Positions 44,790 to 55,345 of a DNA stretch of 64,000 bases are shown here, in pieces. The DNA lies in the NCBI GenBank assembly GCA_028554645.1, contig JAQOOI010000015.1, forward strand, positions 186,001 to 250,000, read 5' to 3'. Position numbers and translations under genes: made by a program. Numbering within the stretch: position 1 is the stretch's first letter; every line of letters starts with the position of its first letter. The DNA comes from Omphalotus guepiniiformis (taxonomy: Eukaryota > Basidiomycota > Agaricomycetes > Agaricales > Omphalotaceae). Below the pieces are notes generated by a model. It worked only from the letters and a program-made list of their open reading frames with translations, did not search any database and was not told where the DNA came from.

Positions 44790-45241
44790 TGTCAGCGACT
44801 CGAGTTATAAACTCAAATAACCAAACACAATGATCTTAGTTTCACACGAGTAAGAGAAAAGCAGAAAGTGGAATTGAGAAAAGAGACGATACAAGGAAGT
44901 ATGCTAAGTACAAGTCTAAACTCGAGGAGTTATTGACAAGATCGAAGCTAAAGAAATATCTACCTAAGCGGACTTGTTATATACGTAAATAAAACCCTAA
45001 ACCCTGGGCTATAACCCTTGACTAATCCACCGTGTGTCTACCATGAGTTCGATCGCCTCAAGTGTTTCATTAATGATCGTGATCGCCTTGAGGTCTACAT
45101 GCTTGATCTCGATCATTATGCTACCTACGTGTGTATTTAATATAACCCTAGATCTATAACTTAAGATGCTATCTACTGATAATAAAAGTGTCCATATGTA
45201 CAAACAATGAGATAAGATGAAAAAAGAAAACGTTTGTAACA
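44790..45241 (-). repeat. 5' LTR of Gypsy-A
   Basis: 452 bases. It contains the coding-strand TATA box at 44976-44983 and the predicted RNA start near 44950. It ends at the right copy of target duplication CACTC. Confidence 0.93.
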
Positions 45242-45382
45242 CACTCATTGTCTTGCGCCCCATTTGCAGTCCCTCATTGTACTTCTATCAAACATTGTAG
45301 CTATTGAAGGTGTTGTTGTGATGGTGTACCCGTGTTGAAGGCCATAGACTGTGGTGAATGACTTACCTTGCTGACTCCCAGA

Positions 45383-45872
45383 TCACACGGCCATAGTACT
45401 CGAATGTTCAGGGTAGTCGTTGAGGAGATACTTGAGCACGAGGATAGCTAGTCGTATACACAGGATTAGAACGACCAAAGACGAAGAAAAGGGATTTAGA
45501 GCCACACACCACACTCCCTGCAAGCCCACCAATCGTAAACGCAAATGCAATAAACAACAACCACCTTGTTGTGCACCAAACAACCCTCAAAGTCCTTGAT
45601 CCTTCTCCACCTCTGTCGATTTGATTGACAATGAGATGCTCCGGCAGAGAACGAACTCCAGAGATCTGGTGGACAACTAAGGCGTATACCGGAGGTTTGA
45701 CTTCCCATGGTACCAGAGCATAGTCAGATAGAACTACGGCATTGCAAAAGACCCAGTCGTTGTAACGTTTGCGCAGTTGCATGAGCGAACTGATACTGAG
45801 TATAAAGACGACAAGTGAGGGAATGAACAGTCTCACTCCCATCTCAATACCCTGGAAGGCCTGTGTCATCAT
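45383..45872 (-). CDS. Unknown small membrane protein, 5' exon unresolved
   Basis: The main exon 45515-45872 (MMTQAFQGIEMG...) joins 45383-45447 across a 67-base intron (GTGTGG...ACTAG). This replaces a poor read-through tail with a continuous membrane helix (AFTIGGLAGTILVLKYLL) and the end YPEHSSTMAV. A first helix lies near residues 16-34 (FIPSLVVFILSISSLM). The frame stays open a few codons upstream of the Met (SQESD) and meets a plausible acceptor, so an upstream exon near 45900-46000 is possible. Family not recognised. About 140 bases right of Gypsy-A. Confidence 0.5.
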
Positions 45873-46642
45873 GTCGCTTTCTTGGCTGTAGCATCAATAT
45901 CTTGAAGAACAAGTCGCAGCCTAGAGAAGGAACCAATTGGGAATAATGGTGCGTAGGAGACTCTGCATTAGAGACAGAGGCGGCAGAAGGAAAAGTCAGG
46001 GGAGTGGAGATGAGGAAGACTGAAGGTGCTACATGAACCAGACTCCACTTCCCTCCATAAACCTTTCAAATCCCAATTGAGTTTCCTCCAAGCATACACA
46101 CAACCTGACCCAAATGCAAGTTGTTCGTCCCTGGTCTGTATAGAGATCATTTGTCTTCATCCTTGGACCACGTAAAGTTGTCTGAATACTGCACTCATGC
46201 CTTGCTGAATGTCGAACGTGAAAATTTGAATAAATGGCATTACACGCAAATAGAGGAAGGTAACAAGAGCAAAGGGCAACGTCGACGTGTACGCGCATTC
46301 AACAAACATGTCACGTGACTTACATTAGCAAAGCAACTCGCGCGCATGCACTTGCTCAGGCCTACCACTGAAAGAATGCTGAATTGGATTTCAGGAAACT
46401 TGACAGACAACTTATAGTACATGGGAGTGAAGATATACATTGAGCACCTTTACTGGTCACATATCTTGCAATCACTATTGCAAGTTACAGGAAATAACTT
46501 CACCAATGTGTTACAATTGTGTTCCAATGAAGTTTAATACCAAGACTATATTTTCAGGATCGGAGGTGTCCTGGGATTGTACTATCAATGTTATCAAGCA
46601 TGCTATGCCATCGAGGGCTCCGGCTGGTAAAGGAGGGTGTAC
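45873..46642. other. Intergenic, with transposon end near the right border
   Basis: No supported gene. The last bases before 46643 (GGTAAAGGAGGGTGTAC) resemble a polypurine tract, so the stretch before the LTR may be the 3' end of an otherwise lost Gypsy-1-family element. Confidence 0.35.
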
Positions 46643-47104
46643 TGTTAGGAACATGACTACAAGAGGATTGAACAAGTCAACAAAAGTGTAGCAAAAAGTG
46701 ATGCCAGAAAATTTTCAAAATTCTGGATGTTATTAGACTAGTCATTTTAGATGACCTACCTATTGGACTAGTCATTTCAGATAATCCACTGCCTCACATT
46801 GCAACCTCATGTTCAAACTGCCTCATGTTTGGCCTCAAGGCAGCCTCATTGTAGTCTCATGTCCAAATGGCCTCATGTTCAGCCTCAAGGCATGCCTCAC
46901 TGCAACCTCATTGCATGCCTCATTGCATGCCTCATTGCATGCCTCATTGCATGCCTCATTGCATGCCTCATTGCATGCCTCATTGTATGCCTCATGTTTA
47001 GCCTCATGGTTTGTAGTATATAAAGCCCCAGAAACTTGGTGTACAGTAGTCTAGTTATTTTCTTGTTAACTCCCATCTTGTAAATCTGTCTTGTGAATTC
47101 AAGT
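46643..47104 (+). repeat. Truncated LTR of the Gypsy-1 family
   Basis: It aligns closely with 28694-29172, starting at TGTTAGG and including the tandem repeat (one unit fewer) and TATATAAA. It is cut at 47104 by a different LTR, before the hairpin array. It keeps AGTCTAGTTATT (47048-47059), the exact complement of the Gypsy-1 primer site. Confidence 0.88.
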
Positions 47105-47319
47105 TGTAAGTGTTCAGTGGAGGTTCTTACGTTATCACTCAGCCCGTAGGGCACAACGTAGTCAGCCAAATCTGTAGGATTGGAGTACGAAGGTGAAGAT
47201 AGTAAAAGACAAACCCTAACTACAGAATGACACGATATATAATGAGAGACGGCGTAGCCAAACAGTAACATATAAGGATTATATAAAGGACAAGTCCTAA
47301 AGCAGACGGATCCCTTACA
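47105..47319 (-). repeat. Small Copia-like LTR inserted in the Gypsy-1-family LTR
   Basis: 215 bases starting TGTAAG and ending CTTACA. On the right it is followed by CTCTCCCC (47320-47327), that is GGGGAGAG on the minus strand, a typical polypurine tract. This makes it a minus-strand 3' LTR. It carries a TATA-like GATATATAATG near 47236. No Copia gag or pol was found next to it. Confidence 0.7.
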
Positions 47320-47700
47320 CTCTCCCCTGTAAAATCGAGAATATACAATGATTTTCTTGTGAGAATAATACATGTGCGATATGTGGCTATAAATTTGAAG
47401 ATTTTTCCCGGCATAGGTATTATGAGCAAGTTATTTCGATGGCAAGTCAATGTCCATCACGGCGGCGGCAGAGTCAGGTGCAGTAGATGAAGCGGTGTGA
47501 ACAACAGAAGGGACGATGGGGGCAGTAGTGGACGACGTGGATGCAACATTAACTTCTCCAGTAGACAATGATGCAACTTGGACAGTGGGTGCAGCGGAGG
47601 AATATGGGAGTTCGCCAGCACGGGGAGGCTCAGCTCCACCCTCGGAAGCTTTGGATCACTTCACAGGCTCCGCACGACGCGCTATGCCATACCCCGCCAA

Positions 47701-49500
47701 TCAGACCATCCGTTTGTTGGTACATGCAGCTGTGTCCCACTCAGTAGGACGTGTCCACGTGGTAACGAGGTCAAATATGCCTTGAGGAATACCATACTTC
47801 AGTATATGTTGGGCCATGGCGACTCGGAACATTTGCCAGTCGACGTATGCTTCCAGATACACAATCAAAGCATCTTCAAGCCATTGAAGGGACCATAAAA
47901 ACATGATCCGGGACATACTGACAGTAAACCCCATCCCAGCCAGTGCAGTAGCTATTTTGTCTTCCGTTACATTGAGGTTAGCAGAGACAGCAGCCGGATG
48001 GTAGTGCAGAGCCACTGTAAGGTTCAATGTATGGAGTTTTCTTTCGTACTCAAAAGGACGAGAAAACAAGCCAACAAAACAGCGATGAAATCGTCTTCGA
48101 ACATGAGATGACGTTCGGGGAGATAGTTCACGATACCATTGTGATCCCTGCACAGAGGCCATGTCTACCACCAATTGTCGTGATACTGCTATCCCAGTAA
48201 ACGTCCAAGGATCTGCATGTCCAGCCAACCATTTCGCATGATTGAGAGTCTCCTTATGGTGTTGATTAGGTTGTTTAACCCTAGGCAGAGATGCACTCGG
48301 GCTGGACTTATATCCCGAGCGTCCTTCGAATACCTCAGTGTACTCCCTACCCGAGATGATCCACGGAATCTCCTCTCTGTGATGAAGCACATAATCTCCT
48401 CCCGCTGAGAGAGGGCCATATTCATTATGATTTCCTTCAATAACAGAAGTGATAGACAGCATCATCTGAAAGCGCCGAAACACACTCCAGTTTCCTGGCT
48501 ATATGAGTGGTTCAATAAAATTCTTGGTGTCTTGTATGGTGACGGGGACCTGTACTGGCACCCCAGGAGTCATGCCGGAAGGCAAAGGGTCCAGTGATGA
48601 CGATAGCGTCGAACGAGGGGCTCCTCGAGGGCCAGTAGGGGGCCTGATTTTAGGGGGTTTAAGTATTTTGCGTAGACGTCGGCTCTCCTCATTCCGCTTC
48701 TTGGTTTCATCTGATGACGAAGCATCATCACTCTTAGAAGCCGAGAATGAGAGAACAGGTGCCTTTCCCTTTCCTTTATCCACACTCTTCGGCAGTCCCG
48801 TCATCGGGTCATCATCATCAACTGACGCTACAGATGGGACCGACGAAGCAGAGGGAGCCAGAGAGGAGGGTACTGATGGGGCTAACGACAACGAAGAAGT
48901 AAACCTAGGTATGGGAGGGTCTTGATACCCTTCGAAGCGAGTGTTTACTGAAGGAGGACGGGATGGATATGGATGTCGTGGGGGAGATTGGTGTCTGCCA
49001 CGAGAGGAAGGTCTCAAGTCGAATCGAGAGGACGAACGTGAATCCATGTATCGACCATGCTTAGAAACGGGACCAAACCAATCAAGTTCCCGACTCTCGT
49101 CGTCACGTCTAGACAATTCCGAAGCTTGAGACTTGATAGAGGCTTGTAACTCGGTTATGTGATCGTCGAGTTCACGATTGCGTCACTTCAGATTATCCGC
49201 GTAATCCTGTTCGCTCTCCAGCCTATCTCTTAGGTCACGATTCTCCACTTCTAGCTCATGCATCTTTTTCTGAAGCTCAGCGAGTTGTACCTTCCACTGA
49301 GATTCAGCCTGAGCTTCTTGAAGTTTTGCCATTTTCGTGACCTCTTCCTCTCTAGCCTTCTTCGCTCTTACAATTTCTGCAAAGCTCTCCTTATCGATAG
49401 TAGCCACCACATAATGTCTAGCATATTCTAGGCAAGTTGTACACTCCTCCTCATGAAGTATAGCACCTGCAGCTTCATTATACACCCATTTCAGCGGCAT
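47701..49500 (-). pseudogene. 600-codon unknown ORF split by two nonsense codons
   Basis: Three ORFs (49183-49500, 48499-49116, 47701-48483) are in one frame, interrupted only by TGA at 49183-49185 and TAG at 48499-48501. The product would have a coiled coil (LQEAQAESQWKVQLAELQKK ...), a long Ser/Pro/Asp-rich linker and a globular helical C-terminus (WTFTGIAVSRQLVVDM ... LVTTWTRPTEWD). No zinc knuckle or catalytic motif. It lies between the Copia-like LTR and the Gypsy-D integrase, so it is probably a structural or accessory ORF of one of them. It could also be a decayed host gene. Confidence 0.5.
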
Positions 49501-49539
49501 TATGTGGTGTTCAAGTTTCTTTTCGAGGAAAATTTCCTC

Positions 49540-49746
49540 TCACTTTCCCCCTGAATACCGTGTAATGGTGTATCTTCTTGTTTTTTCCCAAGTACTCGGC
49601 CTTGGTGTTTTGAGCGCTCTCAGATCGAGAAATCTCTCAAGACGAGATGGTAGAAGCTGGAAAGAGTGATCATTGATGGATTGTTGTACACGTTCATTTT
49701 CGAAGTCCAATTGAAATTCCGAAGATATCTTATCTTTGGGTTCCAC
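49540..49746 (-). pseudogene. Short retroelement-associated ORF after Gypsy-D pol
   Basis: 68 residues with the block LLPSRLERFLDLRALKTP...W...RRYTITRY. It overlaps the last codons of Gypsy-D pol in another frame. I believe similar blocks recur next to Gypsy elements in mushrooms, but this is memory, not a search. Probably a remnant. Confidence 0.35.
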
Positions 49747-52700
49747 GTTTCCGGGTACTCTTCCGGGCTGTTGTCACTGGTCGTGGCAAGTCTTGCCATT
49801 TAGATACCCCAACTAATTTAAGGTAATCATCCAATGCCTTTAACGGATGTACTGTTTCCAGCGGTTCCCACGTCAAGTCCCCTAATGCCCAGCGAATCGC
49901 AAATTTAACCTCTTTGGTTGAAGTCCATTCATGCCCTTCGATCGAGTCTACAAAAAACTCGGCATCATCAGGCGCACCAAAATCATACGGTTCCGGCTTC
50001 GATCTGTCAGGAAATAACAGCTGGTCACTCTCCTCATAAGGGCGTAATAACTTCACATGGAAGGTAGGATGTATTCTCCGCTTCTTCAGTTCTTCTGGTA
50101 ATTCCAGAGTGTAGGAAGATGTCTCGGGAGAGGCTTTCAATATCTTGTACGGGCCAACATACCGAGGCAGTAGTTTATTCGCACGTCCTTTGGGGAGATT
50201 CAGATTCTTGGTAGACAAATACACTTTGTCTCCCTCTTTAAGAGGTATTTCGGGTCCTCTCGCACGATTCGCGTGATGCGTTTGATGAATACGAGACGCA
50301 ATGATAGCGTCATGAGTATCAAATAAGTTTTGCATCGCCTGGATAGCGAATGCTCGGACTCCAGGGGGTGCTTTCTCTGCCGAGCGTACTTCCCTCATCA
50401 TTACTGGCATATAACCATGATCGAGTTCGAACGGCGCAAATCCAGTAGTTACATTCATGCTTGAATTGATAGCGAATTCCACGGATTGGGTACTTGACAT
50501 ACTAGTTGCGCTGATTAGGACTGACAGTCGCCTGGCATATTTGATTAATATTCCGGTTCGCACGTTCTGTAGCCCCATCCGTTTCAGGGTGAAACGATGT
50601 CGACATAGCAAGCTTCGTTCCCAGTATACGATGGACTTCTCTCCACCAGGTAGCAGTGAACTTCGGATCCCGATCACATACTATGGATTTAGGTAACCCA
50701 TGTAGTCGCACATAATCTCTCACATATATGTATAAATCCACCACCGTATACGAAGTATGAACCGGTGATGAAAATGAAACGGGGAAATGAACTGCTAAAG
50801 GGCTAATGAACAAAAACCCAAAAACAACCAAAACAACCAAGTCACTTGAAAGGTGTGAGTCTGAGGGGGCGTTGTCGAAGGTTCCACACGACCAAACTTA
50901 TGGCTTCTTTATTAGAACTTTATATCTTTATCACAAGTACTTTATAGTTGAGCTTTTAAAATGCACTAAGGCAAAAAGTAGCACAAGACGGTTTTGAACA
51001 AGACAGGTGTTCACTGCACAATCACAACCAATTGACCACAAGATCAAACAACCAATTCCAATAACACAACCAGTTCAATTCAACCAACAATGATCTTTAT
51101 ACAATATTGCAATAAACACCGGACTATAAACAGACCAGGGCAACTTTATGTTTTTGGTAGGATTTCCCTTCACAGGCACGATTCACGTTATAAAGACGAT
51201 CCCCAGTGACCCTGTGACTCTATGGTACTCTCCTGGATTTTCTCTCTCCAAGTTACTGCCCTTTTATACATACTGCCAGTCCAAAATTAATAAAAACGGA
51301 AATTATAGCTAAACTGTCCTGTTTTATATATATATACCTATATCCGTGTACGTAGGTTGTAAGTATCTGTGTCAAGTATGTCCATTATTACTTGTTATAG
51401 ATCTATTTTATGAGGCAAACCTCAAAAATGTGTTTTAATTCCATTATTTTTATTGTGGGCAATATTCAGCCCCTTTATTTCATTTTTACGGATTTCCTTG
51501 ACATTTCTCGGGCATCCGGGTTCCATAGGATTAATCACCTGATAGAAATTATACCCCTCAAAGTATCACATTGTTCCGTCAAAGGAACTCCTTCAATTCA
51601 GTAGTATTCCGAGAAATTTTACTGATCGAGTTTTTACACCTCCTAACCGGTTTCTTGTCAAGCAATTTTCACCGGACAATTAATCAAAGCAAATTTCCTC
51701 GATCAACTTTTGTTCCTGGCAATTAATTAAGGAGTAAATACCCCAGAGCTATTCTAGATCCATTATTTTGACTCTATTTCGTGTTCCATCCATTTTTAGT
51801 TTCCACCGGGTTTTTAATCTTTATTGACCGGAGGAAGATGTTTTCCTAATAATTATATGATGCAATTGATGCTGTGATGTCAGAGTTCTTGTTACGAGAT
51901 TGGGTGAGTCTGATTCAACAGTGGATGGCTATTGAACAATTCTCTACATCACAACTGTACTGACTAGCCTAGAACCTTGATACACATGTTGTACCGTAGG
52001 TAATAGAACATGCTTTATTACTCAAATCACAACACATTTTGATTGACAAGGCGGGCACCTTTCAACCCTCTATATCCCTCACTGCAAATGCCTAAAATGA
52101 TTAATCACCTGGCTTTTAATGCAGGTGCCGAAAATTGGCACATCACCGGAATCAGAATCACCCTAGAAATGAGGCAGCATATAATTACCCACAGGTAATT
52201 AAATCCTTTCACTTCTGGAAATGGGCCTATAAAATCCATACCAATGGATTCCCAAGGGTGTGTGGGTACTTCCAGCGCATGTAATTTCCTGGCCGGGAGC
52301 TTATAGTTCGACTTCGAGCAATTACATATTTCACATGTGCGACAAAATCTATCGCTCATGCCGTGAATCTTAGGCCACCAATACCATCGCCGAATATAGT
52401 CAGCAGTACGCTGTGGTCCGGAATGTCCAACCACCTGGTGACCTTGTTCTAATATCGCTCCCTGAAACGAACGAACACCTTTTGGAGCTACAGGAACACA
52501 CAGCACTCTCTCCCCTGTAAGATTACGTCTCCAGATAAAGCCTTCATCCACTTCAAATAGTGGATGTTCGTCCGGGTGATCCAATACTTTCGAGAAATCC
52601 GCATCATGCTGGTAAGCTTCCTTCACTTCTCTCAGAAATGAAGCATCTTGCTCATGGACCTGTACTCTGAGGTCAGGTCCAGCACTTCGCGAGTCCAATA

Positions 52701-52985
52701 TTGTAGGATTATATCCTACGGGAATTATAGGAGTTTCCAGAGTTTCAGGTTCACGATTAGCTTCCATTTCGGCAGCTACTACATCGCAAGGCTCTTGCAA
52801 GTCTTGAGCCTTATGTGATCGAGTAATTGCATTTAGCTGTTCCCGAAACTCTTTCAACTCATGAATACGATTCCCCGGTAAATCCTCTCCTTCCTGATCT
52901 AGCCGTACATCCGCTGATGTGCTTGGTATGGGGTATGAATGAGAAGAAGTGCTAACTAACTCGAATGAATCTATCAAGCACTCAA
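49730..52985 (-). mobile_element. Gypsy-D remnant: integrase and chromodomain only, split by a solo LTR
   Basis: On the minus strand 52985 down to 52150 encodes a pol linker, the integrase zinc finger (VGHSGPQRTADYI ... CEICNCSK) and the first catalytic Asp (GMDFIGPFPE). The frame is then cut by an LTR and resumes at 50761 (SYTVVDLYIYV, VCDRDPKFT, FHPETDGATERANR), shifts frame near 50500, and continues to a chromodomain-like end (FAIRWALGDLTWEP) at 49730. Protease, RT, RNase H, gag and its own LTRs were not found. Confidence 0.85.
50766..52145 (-). repeat. Solo LTR, 1380 bases, inside Gypsy-D integrase
   Basis: It starts TGATG and ends CATCA on the coding strand, flanked on both sides by CCGG (50762-50765 and 52146-52149), a 4-base target duplication. 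Removing it and one CCGG restores the integrase reading frame across ILIPV/HTSY. No internal region is present, so it arose by LTR-LTR recombination. A partial copy is at 24012-24691. The TATA-like tract is near 51330. Confidence 0.85.
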
Positions 52986-53001
52986 AACACACACACAACA
53001 C

Positions 53002-54599
53002 ACAAAGACTTTTAAGTTCGTGGGGTTTGGGGGACTAACAAACTCTGTGAAGCGAATAAGGTTGTTGTAAGAGGAACACGGAGACACAGTCAAAACCGAC
53101 GCGGCACAGATAACTCTATGCTACACACCACTCAAACGAACTAACGCGTAACTTTAACAAATCACCGCGACCAGTGACTACAAACGATACAACAACCAGA
53201 CGATTGTTGGGAGATGCCAGACGACTTCTCACTTAGTGGAGTTGGGTATAGGAGGATTCCAGAACTGCCAGACGACGAGTTCAACGAGTGACCAGACGAT
53301 CCACTCTTATTCGCACTACACACACAGGCTCCGCGGTACCAGACGATCCCGCTTGTAAACACTTAGGCACACTGACTTATGAACTAACGCGACGGTTAAC
53401 ACTTTAAAAACTTCTAATCACTCAGAGGGACTTAAGCTTTTCCACACACAAATGCTATTAGCTCTATGGGGGGCTCGGGAACCTGTCCTTCCTTGCCCAG
53501 GTTCTATTTCTTATATACAGTATCTCTATTTACATAGTACAAACAAATGTCGCGATACTTGACAGTTATGAGATATATGGTGCATATGGTGCACCGCGTA
53601 AGGTAGGGATGAAGTATAGTACGCGGTAACAGGGTATCCTATATCGGGTTATAATCTTGCCGCTTTTAGAAAGTATCGCGGTAGTTCGCTAACGCTGTGT
53701 CTCCTTACGTGTTCTACTTCCGCGTCGTTGGAAGTACTTCGTGTTACATCGTACGTCTAGACCCTTCTGTGGCTCAACAGTGGTCATTAGATATGACTAG
53801 TGCACGGAGCTACTGCTACCTGGTTTCTAAGTCTGGCCTTCTGAGTAGTGCCGTGGTACCTCGTTACCTACGCGTTGGTTTATACAGTATTGGGGCCATC
53901 AAGTTATACACGTCGGACCTTAGAACAAGTGCCGCGACGCTTTACTTGAGTGCATACTTAGGTAATACCTACACTGAGAAGACCCATTTAGTGCCGTTCT
54001 ACAGTCTTGTACACCTTTGTACACATATACTAGTGGTTGAATGTGCGTAATACACCGCGGAACTTAGGACTATACAGTGTACTTAGTAGGTTTGTACTGG
54101 AGTGATCAATCCCGCGAGGCCGAAAATGGTAGGGGTATTCCCGCGGTCGTATCATCTCCCCCTGACTAAAATATCGACTGTCCCAGTCGCTGGGGCCCTA
54201 CTCAGGGTCTATCCCGGAAAGGCGCATCAACCTCCCTTTTCTGGATATCACAAACTTCTTTCTGACTCATGTAGCGCTCTCCCTCCTTCTTGTCACATCA
54301 CATGCCATCACGTTACCTTATTGGTAAATCGCCGCGTCTCTTCATTCCTCATCTTCCGGTTACGTTAGTTCCCGGACATACCGGTTATTCAGTTAATGGA
54401 TTGCCATCGCTTCTTTGTCAAAGCTGTATGTCGTACCCTGAATAAGTGTGTAATACATCAAACTTTTGCTCTCGCATCTTCTAGGAATGGAACTTGATAC
54501 TGGCACCATTCTGAGGACCCCATCGCCGCGAGGTGTATATAACCTTCAGCGCCCGGGTGTCGAACTTCAACTTTTTGCTCCCTCTTTCATCACTGGTTT
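53002..54599. other. Non-coding region with CCAGACGA repeats and CGCGG words
   Basis: Five CCAGACGA words occur between 53195 and 53350. A TATATAAG-like box on the minus strand (near 53515) could be a promoter directed at Gypsy-D. A plus-strand TATATAA near 54537 precedes the disrupted gene by about 60 bases. Short ORFs here have no recognisable domain. Confidence 0.4.
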
Positions 54600-54882
54600 A
54601 TGCCTATCAAGGCTGAACCCCTTGACTATAACTCTTTAATAGTAAGTGACGCGGTACTTTTTGCGTGTCTTCTTTGCTTAGCTCCGTTTGATAGGCTTTT
54701 TCTCCTACTGCTTCTGAGGCCGCCTTTATTATGCCTTCTTCTCAACCCTCGACTTCACGCGTACACAAACGAAGACGACGCGACGCTTCGCCTCGACCCT
54801 CTTCTACTTTGCCTTCCGTCCCGGACAGCTCACAGCGGTCTATATCCGCCGCGGAGCTTATCTTGCTTGAACAGATCCGTAC

Positions 54883-55334
54883 TGTCAGCGACTCGAGTTA
54901 TAAACTCAAATAACCAAACACAATGATCTTAGTTTTACACGAGTAAGAGAAAAGCAGAAAATGGAATTGAGAACAGAGACGATACAAGGAAGTATGCTAA
55001 GTACAAGTCTAAACTCGAGGAGTTATTGACAAGATCGAAGCTAAAGAAATATCTACCTAAGCGGACTTATTATATACGTAAATAAAACCCTAAACCCTGG
55101 GCTATAACCCTTGACTAATACACCGTGTGTCTACCATGAGTTCGATCGCCTCAAGTACTTCATTAATGATCGTGATCGCCTTGAGGTCTACATGCTTGAT
55201 CTCGATCATCATGCTACATACGTATGTATTTAATATAACCCTAGATCTATAACTTACGATGTTATCTACTGATAATAAAAGTGTCTATATATACAAACAA
55301 TGAGATAAGATGAAAAAAGAAAACATTCGTAACA
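54883..55334 (-). repeat. 3' LTR of Gypsy-B
   Basis: 452 bases; I see no difference from 60698-61149. It differs from the Gypsy-A LTRs at a modest number of sites (for example TTTTACACGAG against TTTCACACGAG). Confidence 0.93.
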
Positions 55335-55345
55335 TGACCCCCTCC

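Larger units (their letters stand above)
38976..45241 (-). mobile_element. Gypsy-A: complete Ty3/Gypsy chromovirus
   Basis: 6266 bases, flanked by the 5-base duplication CACTC (38971-38975 and 45242-45246). The 452-base LTRs differ at only about two positions by eye, so insertion is recent. Gag and pol are both open. Read on the minus strand the element runs 5' LTR 44790-45241, primer site, gag, frameshift, pol, 3' LTR 38976-39427. Near-identical to Gypsy-B. Confidence 0.95.

Noticed and set aside
46643..47104. 3' LTR of Gypsy-1 displaced by later insertions
   Set aside because: Gypsy-A's flanks show that 37343-38975 and 45247 onward were contiguous and contain apparent host genes. The LTR is more simply a separate truncated copy.
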